Source: Chloroflexota bacterium | Lineage (GTDB): Bacteria; Chloroflexota; Anaerolineae; CG2-30-64-16 | Length of the DNA: 29,616 nt | Assembly: GCA_029555885.1 (NCBI GenBank) | Contig: JAKPQT010000739.1 | Span: 1 to 29,616, forward strand | Direction of reading: 5' to 3' | Shown: piece after piece, positions 16,236 through 25,832 of the stretch | How the letters are laid out: each line of letters opens with the position of its first letter | Numbering within the stretch: position 1 is the stretch's first letter | Notes under the pieces: generated by a model | The model's input: the letters and a program-made list of their open reading frames with translations, nothing else | Databases searched by the model: none | What the model was told of the DNA's origin: nothing | Translations under genes and position numbers: made by a program

Positions 16236-17107
16236 CAGGACTCCTTCCCTCCTGGGTATACAGCCGAGGAACCGGAGGATGGGTCATCGGGTGCACACGC
16301 GTCCAGCCAGCTCGTCATAGTCAGCTCATCTGCGGGAATGGCCCCCAGGCAGAGCCAGGCAAGAAACTCGACGTTGCCCGCCGGGCCGGTGATCGGCGAG
16401 CGAATGAGGCCCGCCGGCGCCAGATTGACCGCGGTCGCCTCCGCCAGCACCTTGCAGATGGCCGCACGGTGCAGCAGGGGATCACGGACGACCCCGCCCT
16501 TCCCCACCTGCCCTTTCGCGACCTCGAACTGCGGCTTAATCAACGCGATGACCTGGCCCCCGCCCGCGAGCAGTCCAGCCACGCGCGGCAGCACAAGGCC
16601 GAGCCCGATGAACGAGACATCGATGACAGCCAGCGTCACCGGTTCGGGCAACGGCTCGAGCAAGCGAATGTTGGCGCGCTCCATCGAGACGACGCGCGGG
16701 TCCTGGCGCAGCGACCACGCGAGCTGCCCATAGCCCACATCGATGGCATACACGCGCGCGGCCCCGCACTGGAGCAGACAATCGGTGAAGCCGCCGGTCG
16801 ATGCGCCGATGTCCGCGCAGACCCACCCGACGGGCGTCACGCCGAACGCATCTAGCGCGGCCGCTAGCTTGAGCCCGCCGCGGCTGACGTAGGGCAGGCC
16901 CCGCTCGACGCGCAGCGCGACATCCGGCGCAACCCACTGGCCCGGCTTGTCCCCGCGCACGCCGCTGGCCGCGTCGCCCAGCCACACCTGCCCGGCGCGA
17001 ATCAACCGCTCCGCCTGCTGGCGCGTTTCTGCCAGCCCGCGAGCAACGAGCACGTCATCGAGGCGCATGCGGGTTCGGCGCGGTTCGGACGATCTGGCAG
17101 GGGTCAT
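16235..17107 (-). CDS. tlyA: TlyA family rRNA (cytidine-2'-O)-methyltransferase
   Basis: The protein (290 residues from this start) has an N-terminal S4 RNA-binding domain ([29 protein letters not shown]). An FtsJ-like methyltransferase domain follows, with the SAM loop [12 protein letters not shown]. Catalytic-type residues are visible in [20 protein letters not shown] and ALIKPQFE. TlyA methylates 16S and 23S rRNA at cytidine 2'-O positions in mycobacteria; shorter relatives modify 23S only. None of the possible starts (GTG 17113, ATG 17107, ATG 17068) has a convincing binding site. The S4 domain begins right at the 17068 ATG. The AI-2E-type gene follows with a one-base overlap. Confidence 0.9.
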   Translation of the reverse strand: MTPARSSEPRRTRMRLDDVLVARGLAETRQQAERLIRAGQVWLGDAASGVRGDKPGQWVAPDVALRVERGLPYVSRGGLKLAAALDAFGVTPVGWVCADIGASTGGFTDCLLQCGAARVYAIDVGYGQLAWSLRQDPRVVSMERANIRLLEPLPEPVTLAVIDVSFIGLGLVLPRVAGLLAGGGQVIALIKPQFEVAKGQVGKGGVVRDPLLHRAAICKVLAEATAVNLAPAGLIRSPITGPAGNVEFLAWLCLGAIPADELTMTSWLDACAPDDPSSGSSAVYPGGKES

Positions 17108-17175
17108 CAGCACCGATTGTAATGCCTGCGCTGCCGTCTCGCAAGCTGACAGCGGAACGCTGTATACTCGTCAAG

Positions 17176-17204
17176 TTGACGCACATTTGTGCTTGCGGTA
17201 TCAT
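17176..17204 (+). promoter_or_regulatory. promoter of the UbiA-type gene with a palindrome in the spacer
   Basis: TTGACG (17176-17181) and TATCAT (17199-17204) are 17 bases apart, ten of twelve consensus positions. The spacer starts with the perfect palindrome GCACATTTGTGC (17181-17192), which could be a repressor site. The AGGAG ribosome site follows at 17214 and the ATG at 17229. Confidence 0.65.
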
Positions 17205-17228
17205 CTGCCTCCTAGGAGATGCACTATC

Positions 17229-18146
17229 ATGGATGAGGTTCGTCCCGCGCAGAGCACCACGTCAGGCCTGGCTGCGCAATTACGGCTGCTGCTCAAAACG
17301 ATGCGCCCCAAGCAGTGGACCAAGAATGTCTTTGTCTGGGCCGCCATCGTGTTCGATGTCAAGCTGTTCCAGCGCGAGCCCTTCTTGCGCACGCTGGGGA
17401 CATTCGCTCTGTTCTGCCTGATTTCCGGCGCGGTCTACATCATCAATGACCTGGTGGACATGGAGAAGGACCGCCTTCACCCTGAGAAACGGGGGCGCCC
17501 GCTTGCATCGGGTGCGCTCAACCCCGCACTCGCCAGGCTTGCTGCGGTCATCATCGTGGTCGTGTGCCTGCCGATCAGCCTGTGGATCGAACCGATGCTG
17601 GCCCTGGTCCTCTATGGCTACCTCGGCCTGATGATTGCTTATTCGTTCGTACTGAAGAACATCGTCATCGTCGATGTGCTGACCATCGCGCTGGGGTTCG
17701 TGCTGCGCGTGGCCGCAGGCGTGGTCGTTGTGAGCGCAGAGCGCTTCTCGCCCTGGATGTACGTCTGCATGGTGCTCCTCGCGCTCTTCCTGGGGCTCGG
17801 CAAGCGACGCCAGGAGATCGTCCTGATGCAGGACAATGCCAGCAACACCCGCCGCATCCTGACCGAGTACAACTTGCGATTTGTGGATGAGATGCTGTCC
17901 CTCGTCAGTGCGAGCACGGTAATGGCGTATGCGCTCTATACCTTCTCTGCGCCGAACCTGCCGCCCAACCACGCGATGATGTTGACCATCCCGTTTGTGC
18001 TGTACGGACTGTTCCGCTACCTGTACCTCATCCACGTCAAGGGTGAGACTGATCCGCCGGATGTGGTGCTGCTGAAGGACCGACCGCTGCAAATCGACGT
18101 GGTGCTGTTTGGGTTGATGATCGTGCTGGTGTTTTATGTCTTATAG
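17229..18146 (+). CDS. UbiA-family decaprenyl-phosphate phosphoribosyltransferase-like
   Basis: The 305-residue integral membrane enzyme has about eight or nine helices and the two polar motifs of UbiA prenyltransferases: NDLVDMEKDRLHPEKRGRP (from N73) and YSFVLKNIVIVDV (about 138-150). This version, with RPKQWTKN at the N-terminus and HPEKRGRP after the aspartates, is the type of mycobacterial Rv3806c. That enzyme joins phosphoribose-pyrophosphate to decaprenyl phosphate, the first step toward the arabinose donor of the cell wall. Whether this organism makes such a donor is unknown, as no DprE1/DprE2-like gene is in the window. AGGAG lies ten bases before the ATG at 17229. Confidence 0.85.
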   Translation: MDEVRPAQSTTSGLAAQLRLLLKTMRPKQWTKNVFVWAAIVFDVKLFQREPFLRTLGTFALFCLISGAVYIINDLVDMEKDRLHPEKRGRPLASGALNPALARLAAVIIVVVCLPISLWIEPMLALVLYGYLGLMIAYSFVLKNIVIVDVLTIALGFVLRVAAGVVVVSAERFSPWMYVCMVLLALFLGLGKRRQEIVLMQDNASNTRRILTEYNLRFVDEMLSLVSASTVMAYALYTFSAPNLPPNHAMMLTIPFVLYGLFRYLYLIHVKGETDPPDVVLLKDRPLQIDVVLFGLMIVLVFYVL

Positions 18147-18202
18147 GTCGCAGGCGCGAGGTTCGTAAGGAATACGCGGGAGAACTAACCTACGCTCAAA
18201 AT

Positions 18203-18232
18203 AAGGACCTCGTCCTGTTGGACGAGGTCCTT
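18203..18232. terminator. strong bidirectional terminator hairpin
   Basis: AAGGACCTCGTC (18203-18214) pairs perfectly with GACGAGGTCCTT (18221-18232) over a six-base loop. It lies between the stops of the convergent UbiA-type and PHP-domain genes. The A-rich base before it and T-rich bases after it fit termination in both directions. Confidence 0.88.
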
Positions 18233-18258
18233 GTCGTATTGGTTGGTTACGGTTATCG

Positions 18259-20697
18259 TCAGGCCGCCGGCTCAGCGCCCGGTGCAGCCTCCGCCTTGGG
18301 CTTGCGCGCCCGCGAACGACGCTTGGGCTTTTCCTCGACGGCCTCGCCCTCTGCAGGCAGCGGAATCAACGGTTCACTTGCGCCGTCACTCTCCGGCAAC
18401 GCAGCCTCGCTGACCGGCGCGACCTCGACGGCCGCCTCCGGTTTTGCCTTGGCGCGCGAACGGCGGGTCCGCGGTTTCGGTGCAGCGGCCGGCGCCTCAG
18501 CGACCAGCTCGACAACTGGCTCGACCTCCTGCGGTGCTGCGAAGGCTTCCAGCGCCTCCGCCGGCAGTTGGACCGGCAGGAGAGACTCGACAGCCGCAGT
18601 GTCAGCCGCCGGCTGCGTCTTCTTGCTGCGCGAGCGGCGGGTGCGGCGCTTCGGAGCCACCCCGGCTTCCAGTTCCGACAGTGCAGCGGCCGGCTCCGGC
18701 GCTGATGGCGCCATGTCCGCCTCACTGTACTCCGGCAGCGTCTCGATGTACGTCGCCTCTTCGGGCACGAACATCGGGGCTTCCGGCTCACCCTCCGCCT
18801 CGGTCTCGTATTCCGTCACCGGTACCACGAGCGGAGCATGTGTCGTATCGCCATTCCGGTCTTCCGCCTGGAGGAAGCGCGCCCAGGGGCCGGTCATCCC
18901 GTCGGCTGTGACACCGTAGAACACGCGGATGCGACCATCGGGCAAGCGCATCGCCAGATCATAGCGCAAGCGCTTCGCGCGCCGTGCCACCTGCACCACG
19001 CCCAGGTCGCCGTCCCACTGTACGCGGGCCGGGTCCACCGGGCTGGTGAGGTACTGGTTGATGGCATAGCTCCACAGCTTACGGGCCGAGTGGAGCGTGA
19101 CGTTCTGGATCGTGTTGCCGTTGCGCAGGTCGCGGATCGTGAAGTACCGGCTGCCCTTGCGCTCTTCCATGGCAACGATCTCGACGCCGATAGCGGGCGG
19201 CGGCAGGCCATCACCCGCAGGCTGCGCTTCGACCGGCGTTTCAACCGGGACCGCCGGCGCAGGCAGAACCTCGCCGGGCAGCGCAGGCATGACCCCTTCA
19301 GCAGCCTGCGCCACGGGCTGAACCGCCGCCACGGGCGCGGCAGCAGGTTCCGCCGCCGGCTCCGCCGCGGTCAGCTGCTGGCCGGAGAGAACCAGTTGCA
19401 CGATCTCGTCGCGCACGGCCTCGTTCGTTTCGCCCTCCTGCCGGATGTAGATACGCGTCTGGTTCATCGCGTAGGGCTTGTCCGGCCCATCGGGCACGCC
19501 GATACGGATGACAGGCACACCCTGGCTCTGCAGGATGTCGACCGTCGGCTCGATCGGCGGCGCAACATTGCGTTCTATCTCCCTGCGCAGCAGTGTCACG
19601 GTCGCTTCCGGGTTCTCGACGCCCTTCGGCGGCGTCTTCCGCGCGGCACTGACGCCGACATAGACCGTGCCCCCGCGCGTATTCGCAAAGGCTACAACGT
19701 CGCACAGAATCTTGTGCAGGCGGCCGCCCTCACGCGAGAGACCTTCGTGGAACGCCTGCACGATGTTGGAGCCCTGCTCGCGCGCAGCTTCGACATGGTC
19801 GAAGGGTGCCTCCGCAGGCGGGCGGTAGGGCCGGGTGCGCGTGTAGTCATTGCCTTCCAGCAGAGCGCGCAACGCCTCGAAACTTACCTCTGGGAGCAAC
19901 ATCTCGGTCACGCGCTCGCCCACGCCGAGCCGGTTCTTGTCGCGCGGGTCGCGCGACAGCCGGTGCGCGTCAGACCCCTGGATGCAGTGCATCCGCCGGG
20001 GATATTCGGGCTTGGAACCATCGAAGAAGCGCGCCGTGGCGCGACGAGAGGTGCTTTCGAGGTCGTTGACTTCCAGCGCGTGGAGGTTGATATCCTGGGT
20101 AAAGGCAATCCGGGTCTGACCCCCAAAGCTCATGCCCTGGAGGGCCACGCCGTGCGTGCTGTTCGCATGCGCGGCGATGACAAGGCCGCCGGCCTCACGA
20201 ATGAGGCGGTAGGCGGTCAGAACATCGGTTGTCGGGCCGACCTCCGTGCTGCCGTCGGTGATGCGCTCGATGGGAACGCCCAGGCGCAGCAGGAGCAATT
20301 CAAGCTTGCGTAACGGTGTTTCAGGCGGAAAGATCGCCAGAATATGAAAGCCGAAGGTGGCGGTGAACTCGAACCCTGGCAACACCAGGATCTTGTCGCC
20401 CAGGCGGCGATACTCATCCAATTCGCGCCGCTCCTGGGGACGTAAGCGGTCGTTGGCCTCCAACCATGCCAGCCGTTCGATCTCGGCTCGCAATTTCGCG
20501 ACCCCTTCCACTGTGTTGTGGTCGGTGACCGCTATAATATCAAGGCCCCGTGATTCCGCTTTCTGTAGCCACTCAAGGTACGTTGTACCTGGCTCCAACC
20601 AATCTGCCGATGCGGGGGTGTGCAAATGGATGTCCACCCGCCGCCAATCGCCCTCTACCGCCCGGAAGCTTCTCTGTATTCGCTTTCTATCGGGCAC
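18259..20697 (-). CDS. PHP-domain / AlbA-like DNA-binding fusion with basic tail repeats
   Basis: The 812-residue protein starts with a PHP phosphoesterase domain (about 20-290) whose metal ligands look complete: H24 and H26 (DIHLH), D59 and H60 (VTDHN), E110 (PGFEF), H177 (AAHAN), D243 and H245 (GSDAH). An AlbA_2 (Schlafen-type) domain follows at about 305-440 with VVAFANTRGGTVYVGVS. A Pro/Ala linker leads to an unrecognised domain at about 503-612. The last 180 residues are low complexity, with three basic clusters: PKRRTRRSRSKK (682), PKPRTRRSRAKAK (740) and PKRRSRARKPK (790). The parts suggest a nucleic-acid phosphoesterase held on DNA or RNA, but this is inference. The start is GTG at 20697, thirteen bases after AAGGAG. 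Confidence 0.85.
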   Translation of the reverse strand: MPDRKRIQRSFRAVEGDWRRVDIHLHTPASADWLEPGTTYLEWLQKAESRGLDIIAVTDHNTVEGVAKLRAEIERLAWLEANDRLRPQERRELDEYRRLGDKILVLPGFEFTATFGFHILAIFPPETPLRKLELLLLRLGVPIERITDGSTEVGPTTDVLTAYRLIREAGGLVIAAHANSTHGVALQGMSFGGQTRIAFTQDINLHALEVNDLESTSRRATARFFDGSKPEYPRRMHCIQGSDAHRLSRDPRDKNRLGVGERVTEMLLPEVSFEALRALLEGNDYTRTRPYRPPAEAPFDHVEAAREQGSNIVQAFHEGLSREGGRLHKILCDVVAFANTRGGTVYVGVSAARKTPPKGVENPEATVTLLRREIERNVAPPIEPTVDILQSQGVPVIRIGVPDGPDKPYAMNQTRIYIRQEGETNEAVRDEIVQLVLSGQQLTAAEPAAEPAAAPVAAVQPVAQAAEGVMPALPGEVLPAPAVPVETPVEAQPAGDGLPPPAIGVEIVAMEERKGSRYFTIRDLRNGNTIQNVTLHSARKLWSYAINQYLTSPVDPARVQWDGDLGVVQVARRAKRLRYDLAMRLPDGRIRVFYGVTADGMTGPWARFLQAEDRNGDTTHAPLVVPVTEYETEAEGEPEAPMFVPEEATYIETLPEYSEADMAPSAPEPAAALSELEAGVAPKRRTRRSRSKKTQPAADTAAVESLLPVQLPAEALEAFAAPQEVEPVVELVAEAPAAAPKPRTRRSRAKAKPEAAVEVAPVSEAALPESDGASEPLIPLPAEGEAVEEKPKRRSRARKPKAEAAPGAEPAA

Positions 20698-20788
20698 GAA
20701 ATAAAACCCACTCCTTTCTTATGGACCAACCAATACTTTGGTTACTATTATGTTTATAATTTCTCAGATGTCAAACTGACGCGTAACG
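20698..20788. promoter_or_regulatory. AT-rich promoter region upstream of the PHP-AlbA gene
   Basis: This 91-base stretch is much richer in A and T than its surroundings. On the minus strand it holds TTGACA (20769-20774) and, ten bases on, TATAAA, which are too close together for a standard promoter. A weaker TAATAG lies 18 bases from TTGACA. A perfect palindrome GTAACGTTAC (20783-20792) overlaps the stop codon of the upstream gene. I take it as a promoter region without fixing the exact boxes. Confidence 0.45.
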
Positions 20789-21805
20789 TTACATGCACGA
20801 TGAAGCAATATCACGGTCTGTTTCCAGCGCAGCCTCCACCACACTGCCGGGCGCGAACGAGCCGGTCAGGTAATGGAGCGACTGCGCGCGGTCCGCGCCG
20901 CCCGCGTTGCTCAACAGCAGTTGCTCACCGAAGGCCGCGATATCCTGGATAACGCGCTCATAGCGGTAGTACGTCAGTGCGTGCCGGTCCACTTCGACCG
21001 GGCCATATCCTTCATAGAACCAGCCCTCGACCTCCGCACCTTGCCACCTGCCGCCCATGCCCACCGCCATGAGGTCACGTTCCTTCGGTGCAAAGAGCAG
21101 GGTATCCCAATCGACCACGTATAGCGTGCCGTCCTCCGTCAGGTGAGCATTGCCTGCGTGCATGTCGCCGTGACAGAGAACCATGCTGACGTTACGCGCC
21201 TGCAAATCCGCCGCCAATTCCTGCGCCCGCCGCACTATGTGCGCGATGACCTTGCGCTGCGCGTGCAGGAATGCGGCACACTGCGCGGCAACCGGGTCAG
21301 CGAAAGCTGTATCCACGACCATGCTCTGAAGCTGCCGAACCGCGTCGCGCCACCGCGCCGTGTACGTCTCGTGCGGAATACTCTCCGCCAGCGCGCTCGG
21401 CAGGACCGCAGTGTGCAGCCCGCGCAGGGCAACGCCGAGTTCGCGCCACTGCGCAGGTGACAGTTCTCGCGCGTACCCATCGCAGCCCGCAACGAAAGGG
21501 TACAGGACGAGCGTGAACGGGTCAAACCGCGCATTCAGTTGGCCGGAGAGGGTCAGGATGGGCGGGACAACCTGGCAGATGCCCTGCCCGTGCAGCAAGT
21601 GTGGAATGGCGACGGTCAGCAGGTCGAATGGCCCGCGGCGCAGCTTCAGAAAGTACGCCGTACCATCCTCAGAGATCACACGATAGACTGCCGTGTTGAC
21701 ATCCGCGCCGAGGGGCAGAAATTCGACGTCACTGGCGCGCAGTCCGTACTCCGCCCGGAGACGAGCGGCGAGGGTAGCGGGGGCGATGTCAGGAGGTTCG
21801 AGCAT
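20789..21805 (-). CDS. aminoglycoside-phosphotransferase-fold kinase (APH(9)-like)
   Basis: The 338-residue protein is a small-molecule kinase of the APH fold. K54 lies in YFLKLRRG, the Brenner motif LCHGDMHAGN holds H212 and D214, and D232 lies in VVDWD. The C-terminal FYEGYG and YYRYERVIQDIAAFGEQ segments resemble the spectinomycin phosphotransferase APH(9) branch. Many chromosomal members act on metabolites such as choline, thiamine or macrolide-like compounds, so resistance should not be assumed. The ATG at 21805 lacks a clear binding site. The upstream in-frame start at 21856 would be coded by the inverted repeat at 21825-21887. Confidence 0.85.
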   Translation of the reverse strand: MLEPPDIAPATLAARLRAEYGLRASDVEFLPLGADVNTAVYRVISEDGTAYFLKLRRGPFDLLTVAIPHLLHGQGICQVVPPILTLSGQLNARFDPFTLVLYPFVAGCDGYARELSPAQWRELGVALRGLHTAVLPSALAESIPHETYTARWRDAVRQLQSMVVDTAFADPVAAQCAAFLHAQRKVIAHIVRRAQELAADLQARNVSMVLCHGDMHAGNAHLTEDGTLYVVDWDTLLFAPKERDLMAVGMGGRWQGAEVEGWFYEGYGPVEVDRHALTYYRYERVIQDIAAFGEQLLLSNAGGADRAQSLHYLTGSFAPGSVVEAALETDRDIASSCM

Positions 21806-21824
21806 AATACCGATTTGTGCACCA

Positions 21825-21887
21825 CGGAAGACACGGAGCACACGGAAGTTAAGCAAGTCTGTACTTCCGTGTGCTCCGTGTCTTCGG
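21825..21887. repeat. 25-bp inverted repeat, CGGAAGACACGGAGCACACGG type
   Basis: Bases 21825-21849 pair with 21863-21887 at 24 of 25 positions across a 13-base loop. Each arm is itself built from near-direct repeats of CACGGA/GACACGGAG. It fills the gap between the lon stop (21900) and the APH-type start (21805). It could end lon transcripts, which run toward it, but it has no T-tract. Confidence 0.75.
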
Positions 21888-21899
21888 TAGTTGCACCGC

Positions 21900-24419
<2,520 letters not shown>

Positions 24420-24448
24420 ATGTCACAAGACCTTTCCCCGTCGACTGA

Positions 24449-24814
24449 TTACGCCACACGCACGGGCACGCGGCGAACCTGCGCCTTGGGCAGTGTGATG
24501 ACCAGGAAGCCACTCTCATAGACCGCTTGCTGCCCGCTAGCCTCCAGCGCCCAGGGCAAATGCACCTGGGAGCGGAACTTGCCGTGGCGAATCTCCATCT
24601 GTTGAAAGGCGAGCTTGGGCGTCGCATCACGACGCTCGCCGGCCACCACCAGGGTGCGTCCGTCGAGTGTAATCTCGTAATCGCCTTCTTCCAGGCCCGC
24701 AATCTCCACCCGTATGACCACATGGTCGTCCGTCTCATAGACATCGGTCGGCGGCTGCCAGACGGCCTCATTGGCCCGGCGCCACCGCGACTCAGCATTC
24801 GTCTCTGGGTACAC
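24449..24814 (-). CDS. Hsp20/alpha-crystallin small heat-shock protein
   Basis: The 121-residue protein carries an alpha-crystallin domain: [23 protein letters not shown], then the [19 protein letters not shown] strands, and the closing [13 protein letters not shown]. The I-x-I/V-type C-terminal anchor is replaced by RRVPVRVA. It holds unfolding proteins for refolding or for the Lon protease encoded next to it. The GTG at 24814 follows AGGAGGG by seven bases and is my choice; an in-frame ATG at 24838 has no binding site. No CIRCE element is present. A possible 20-codon leader frame overlaps the start (see findings). Confidence 0.9.
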   Translation of the reverse strand: MYPETNAESRWRRANEAVWQPPTDVYETDDHVVIRVEIAGLEEGDYEITLDGRTLVVAGERRDATPKLAFQQMEIRHGKFRSQVHLPWALEASGQQAVYESGFLVITLPKAQVRRVPVRVA

Positions 24815-24876
24815 GGGAACTCCCTCCTGCACGTTCATACCCGAAAAATGACATCGTTTGCGGGTTGCCTCCTTGC

Positions 24877-24906
24877 ATTCTAGCACAAGGCCGGGCGAAT
24901 CGTCAG
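24877..24906 (-). promoter_or_regulatory. promoter of hsp20-lon
   Basis: On the minus strand TAGAAT (24877-24882) is preceded by TGC, forming an extended -10 box. CTGACG (24901-24906) is a moderate -35 with an 18-base spacer. An AAGGAGG follows shortly downstream. The site has a vegetative rather than a heat-shock sigma appearance. Confidence 0.5.
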
Positions 24907-24934
24907 CAACCGCACACCTCTTTATAACCGAGCC

Positions 24935-24978
24935 GTGTTAGAGGGGTGCTTCGTTTGTGTTAGCGTTGTGTTAATGAC
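24935..24978. promoter_or_regulatory. four 11-bp direct repeats, probable response-regulator box
   Basis: Four units follow in exact 11-base register: GTGTTAGAGGG, GTGCTTCGTTT, GTGTTAGCGTT and GTGTTAATGAC. On the other strand the hexamers read TTAACA, CTAACA, GAAGCA and CTAACA with five-base gaps, much like the Pho box of Bacillus PhoP. The array is 28 bases from the -35 boxes on each side (24906 and 25006), so it could control both divergent units. Confidence 0.6.
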
Positions 24979-25005
24979 TTCGGCGCGCAGTCTGCCATTC
25001 GCGCC

Positions 25006-25035
25006 TTGCCAGCGCTTCGGGTTCTCACGTATAAT
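25006..25035 (+). promoter_or_regulatory. promoter of the leader RNA / cyclodeaminase operon
   Basis: TTGCCA (25006-25011) and TATAAT (25030-25035) match the sigma-70 consensus at eleven of twelve positions with an 18-base spacer. Transcription would start near 25042, about 140 bases before the cyclodeaminase start. Confidence 0.75.
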
Positions 25036-25041
25036 GCAGGC

Positions 25042-25166
25042 GACCGGGCGGCGCTGCCCGGCAGGATGGTGAGCATACGGCCCAACAACGTGGCCCCGAA
25101 AAGAGCGCAGAGAGCGCCGCGCTGGAAGCGCAAAGCAGACGCACCTACCTCTCTGCGCTCTTTATC
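25042..25166 (+). ncRNA. structured leader or small RNA ending in a terminator-like hairpin
   Basis: The leader begins near the predicted transcription start. It has a first stem CCGGGC/GCCCGG (25044-25049 with 25056-25061), a region with no clear pairing, and a perfect 15-bp stem (25100-25114 with 25149-25163). That stem encloses a GCGC/GCGC mini-hairpin (25119-25131). The right arm ends in CTCTTTATCTT, a weak T-tract, and GGAGG for the next gene begins ten bases on. It could be a cis-regulatory attenuator or a separate small RNA. I do not recognise a known riboswitch class; tetrahydrofolate riboswitch features are not seen. Confidence 0.5.
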
Positions 25167-25181
25167 TTGTCCGGAGGCAAT

Positions 25182-25832
25182 GTGACGCACACAACGAACG
25201 AGCCCGGCAGCCGGCTGGTGGATTTGACCCTGGCAGAGTTCAACGATGCGCTGGCAAGCGGCGAGGCAGCTCCCGGCGGCGGCTCGGCGGCCGCGCTGGC
25301 GGGAGCACTCGGCGCGGCGCTAGCGGCGATGGTCGGGCGGCTGACGCTCGGCCGCGCGCAGTACGCCGAACACCAGGACGCGATGACCGACATCGTGGCG
25401 CGCGCGGATGCGCTGCGCAGCGAGCTTCTTGCCCAGATCGACGCAGACACAGTCGCGTATACGCAGGTGATGGAGGCCTATCGCCTGCCGAAGGCGGATG
25501 CGGAGGAGAAGGCCGCGCGCACTGCCGCCATTCAAGCTGCGCTCTGCCACGCCGCCGACATCCCCCTGGCGACCGCCCGGGCATGCGTCTCCGTCCTCGA
25601 GCTGGCCGTGACAGCCTGCCGCCACGGCAACCGCAACGCGTCGAGCGATGGAGTGGTGGCTGCGTTGATAGCGCAGGCCGCGCTCGAAGGCGCGGCGCGC
25701 AACGTGCGCATCAACCTGACCAGTATCAAGGATGCAACGTATTGTGCGGAGATGGGGCGTAAGGTCGATGCGCTCAGCGCGCGCGGCCAGCGCCTGCTGG
25801 CAGAGGCCCTCGCGGCCGCGGACGCTGCATGA
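25182..25832 (+). CDS. cyclodeaminase/cyclohydrolase (FTCD-C) family protein
   Basis: The 216-residue helical protein matches the FTCD_C family: LVDLTLAEFNDALASGEAAPGGGSAAALAG at the start, then DADTVAYTQVMEAYRLPKADAEEKAARTAAIQ and ACRHGNRNASSDGVVAALIAQAALEGAARNVRIN. The family includes formiminotetrahydrofolate cyclodeaminase and methenyl-THF cyclohydrolase (FchA), acting on one-carbon folates in the cytosol. It probably belongs to the FchA-like side, since the glutamate formiminotransferase half is missing. The GTG at 25182 follows GGAGG by four bases. Its TGA overlaps the ATG of the next gene (ATGA). Confidence 0.9.
   Translation: MTHTTNEPGSRLVDLTLAEFNDALASGEAAPGGGSAAALAGALGAALAAMVGRLTLGRAQYAEHQDAMTDIVARADALRSELLAQIDADTVAYTQVMEAYRLPKADAEEKAARTAAIQAALCHAADIPLATARACVSVLELAVTACRHGNRNASSDGVVAALIAQAALEGAARNVRINLTSIKDATYCAEMGRKVDALSARGQRLLAEALAAADAA

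Noticed and set aside
18838..20313. A 491-codon open frame on the plus strand opposite the PHP-AlbA gene
   Set aside because: It is antisense to a gene with clear PHP ligands and an AlbA-like domain; its own sequence is Arg/His-rich without motifs.
20789..21805. Acquired antibiotic-resistance gene
   Set aside because: The kinase fold is of the APH type, but base composition and setting are chromosomal and nothing mobile is near, so resistance is not supported.
24815..25000. CIRCE operator for HrcA upstream of hsp20
   Set aside because: No TTAGCACTC with its inverted partner nine bases away is present; the repeats found are direct, not inverted.
25042..25166. SRP RNA or tetrahydrofolate riboswitch
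   Set aside because: The conserved SRP tip (GGAAGGAAGCAGC-like) and the known tetrahydrofolate riboswitch core are not present, although CTGGAAGCG looks slightly similar to the former.
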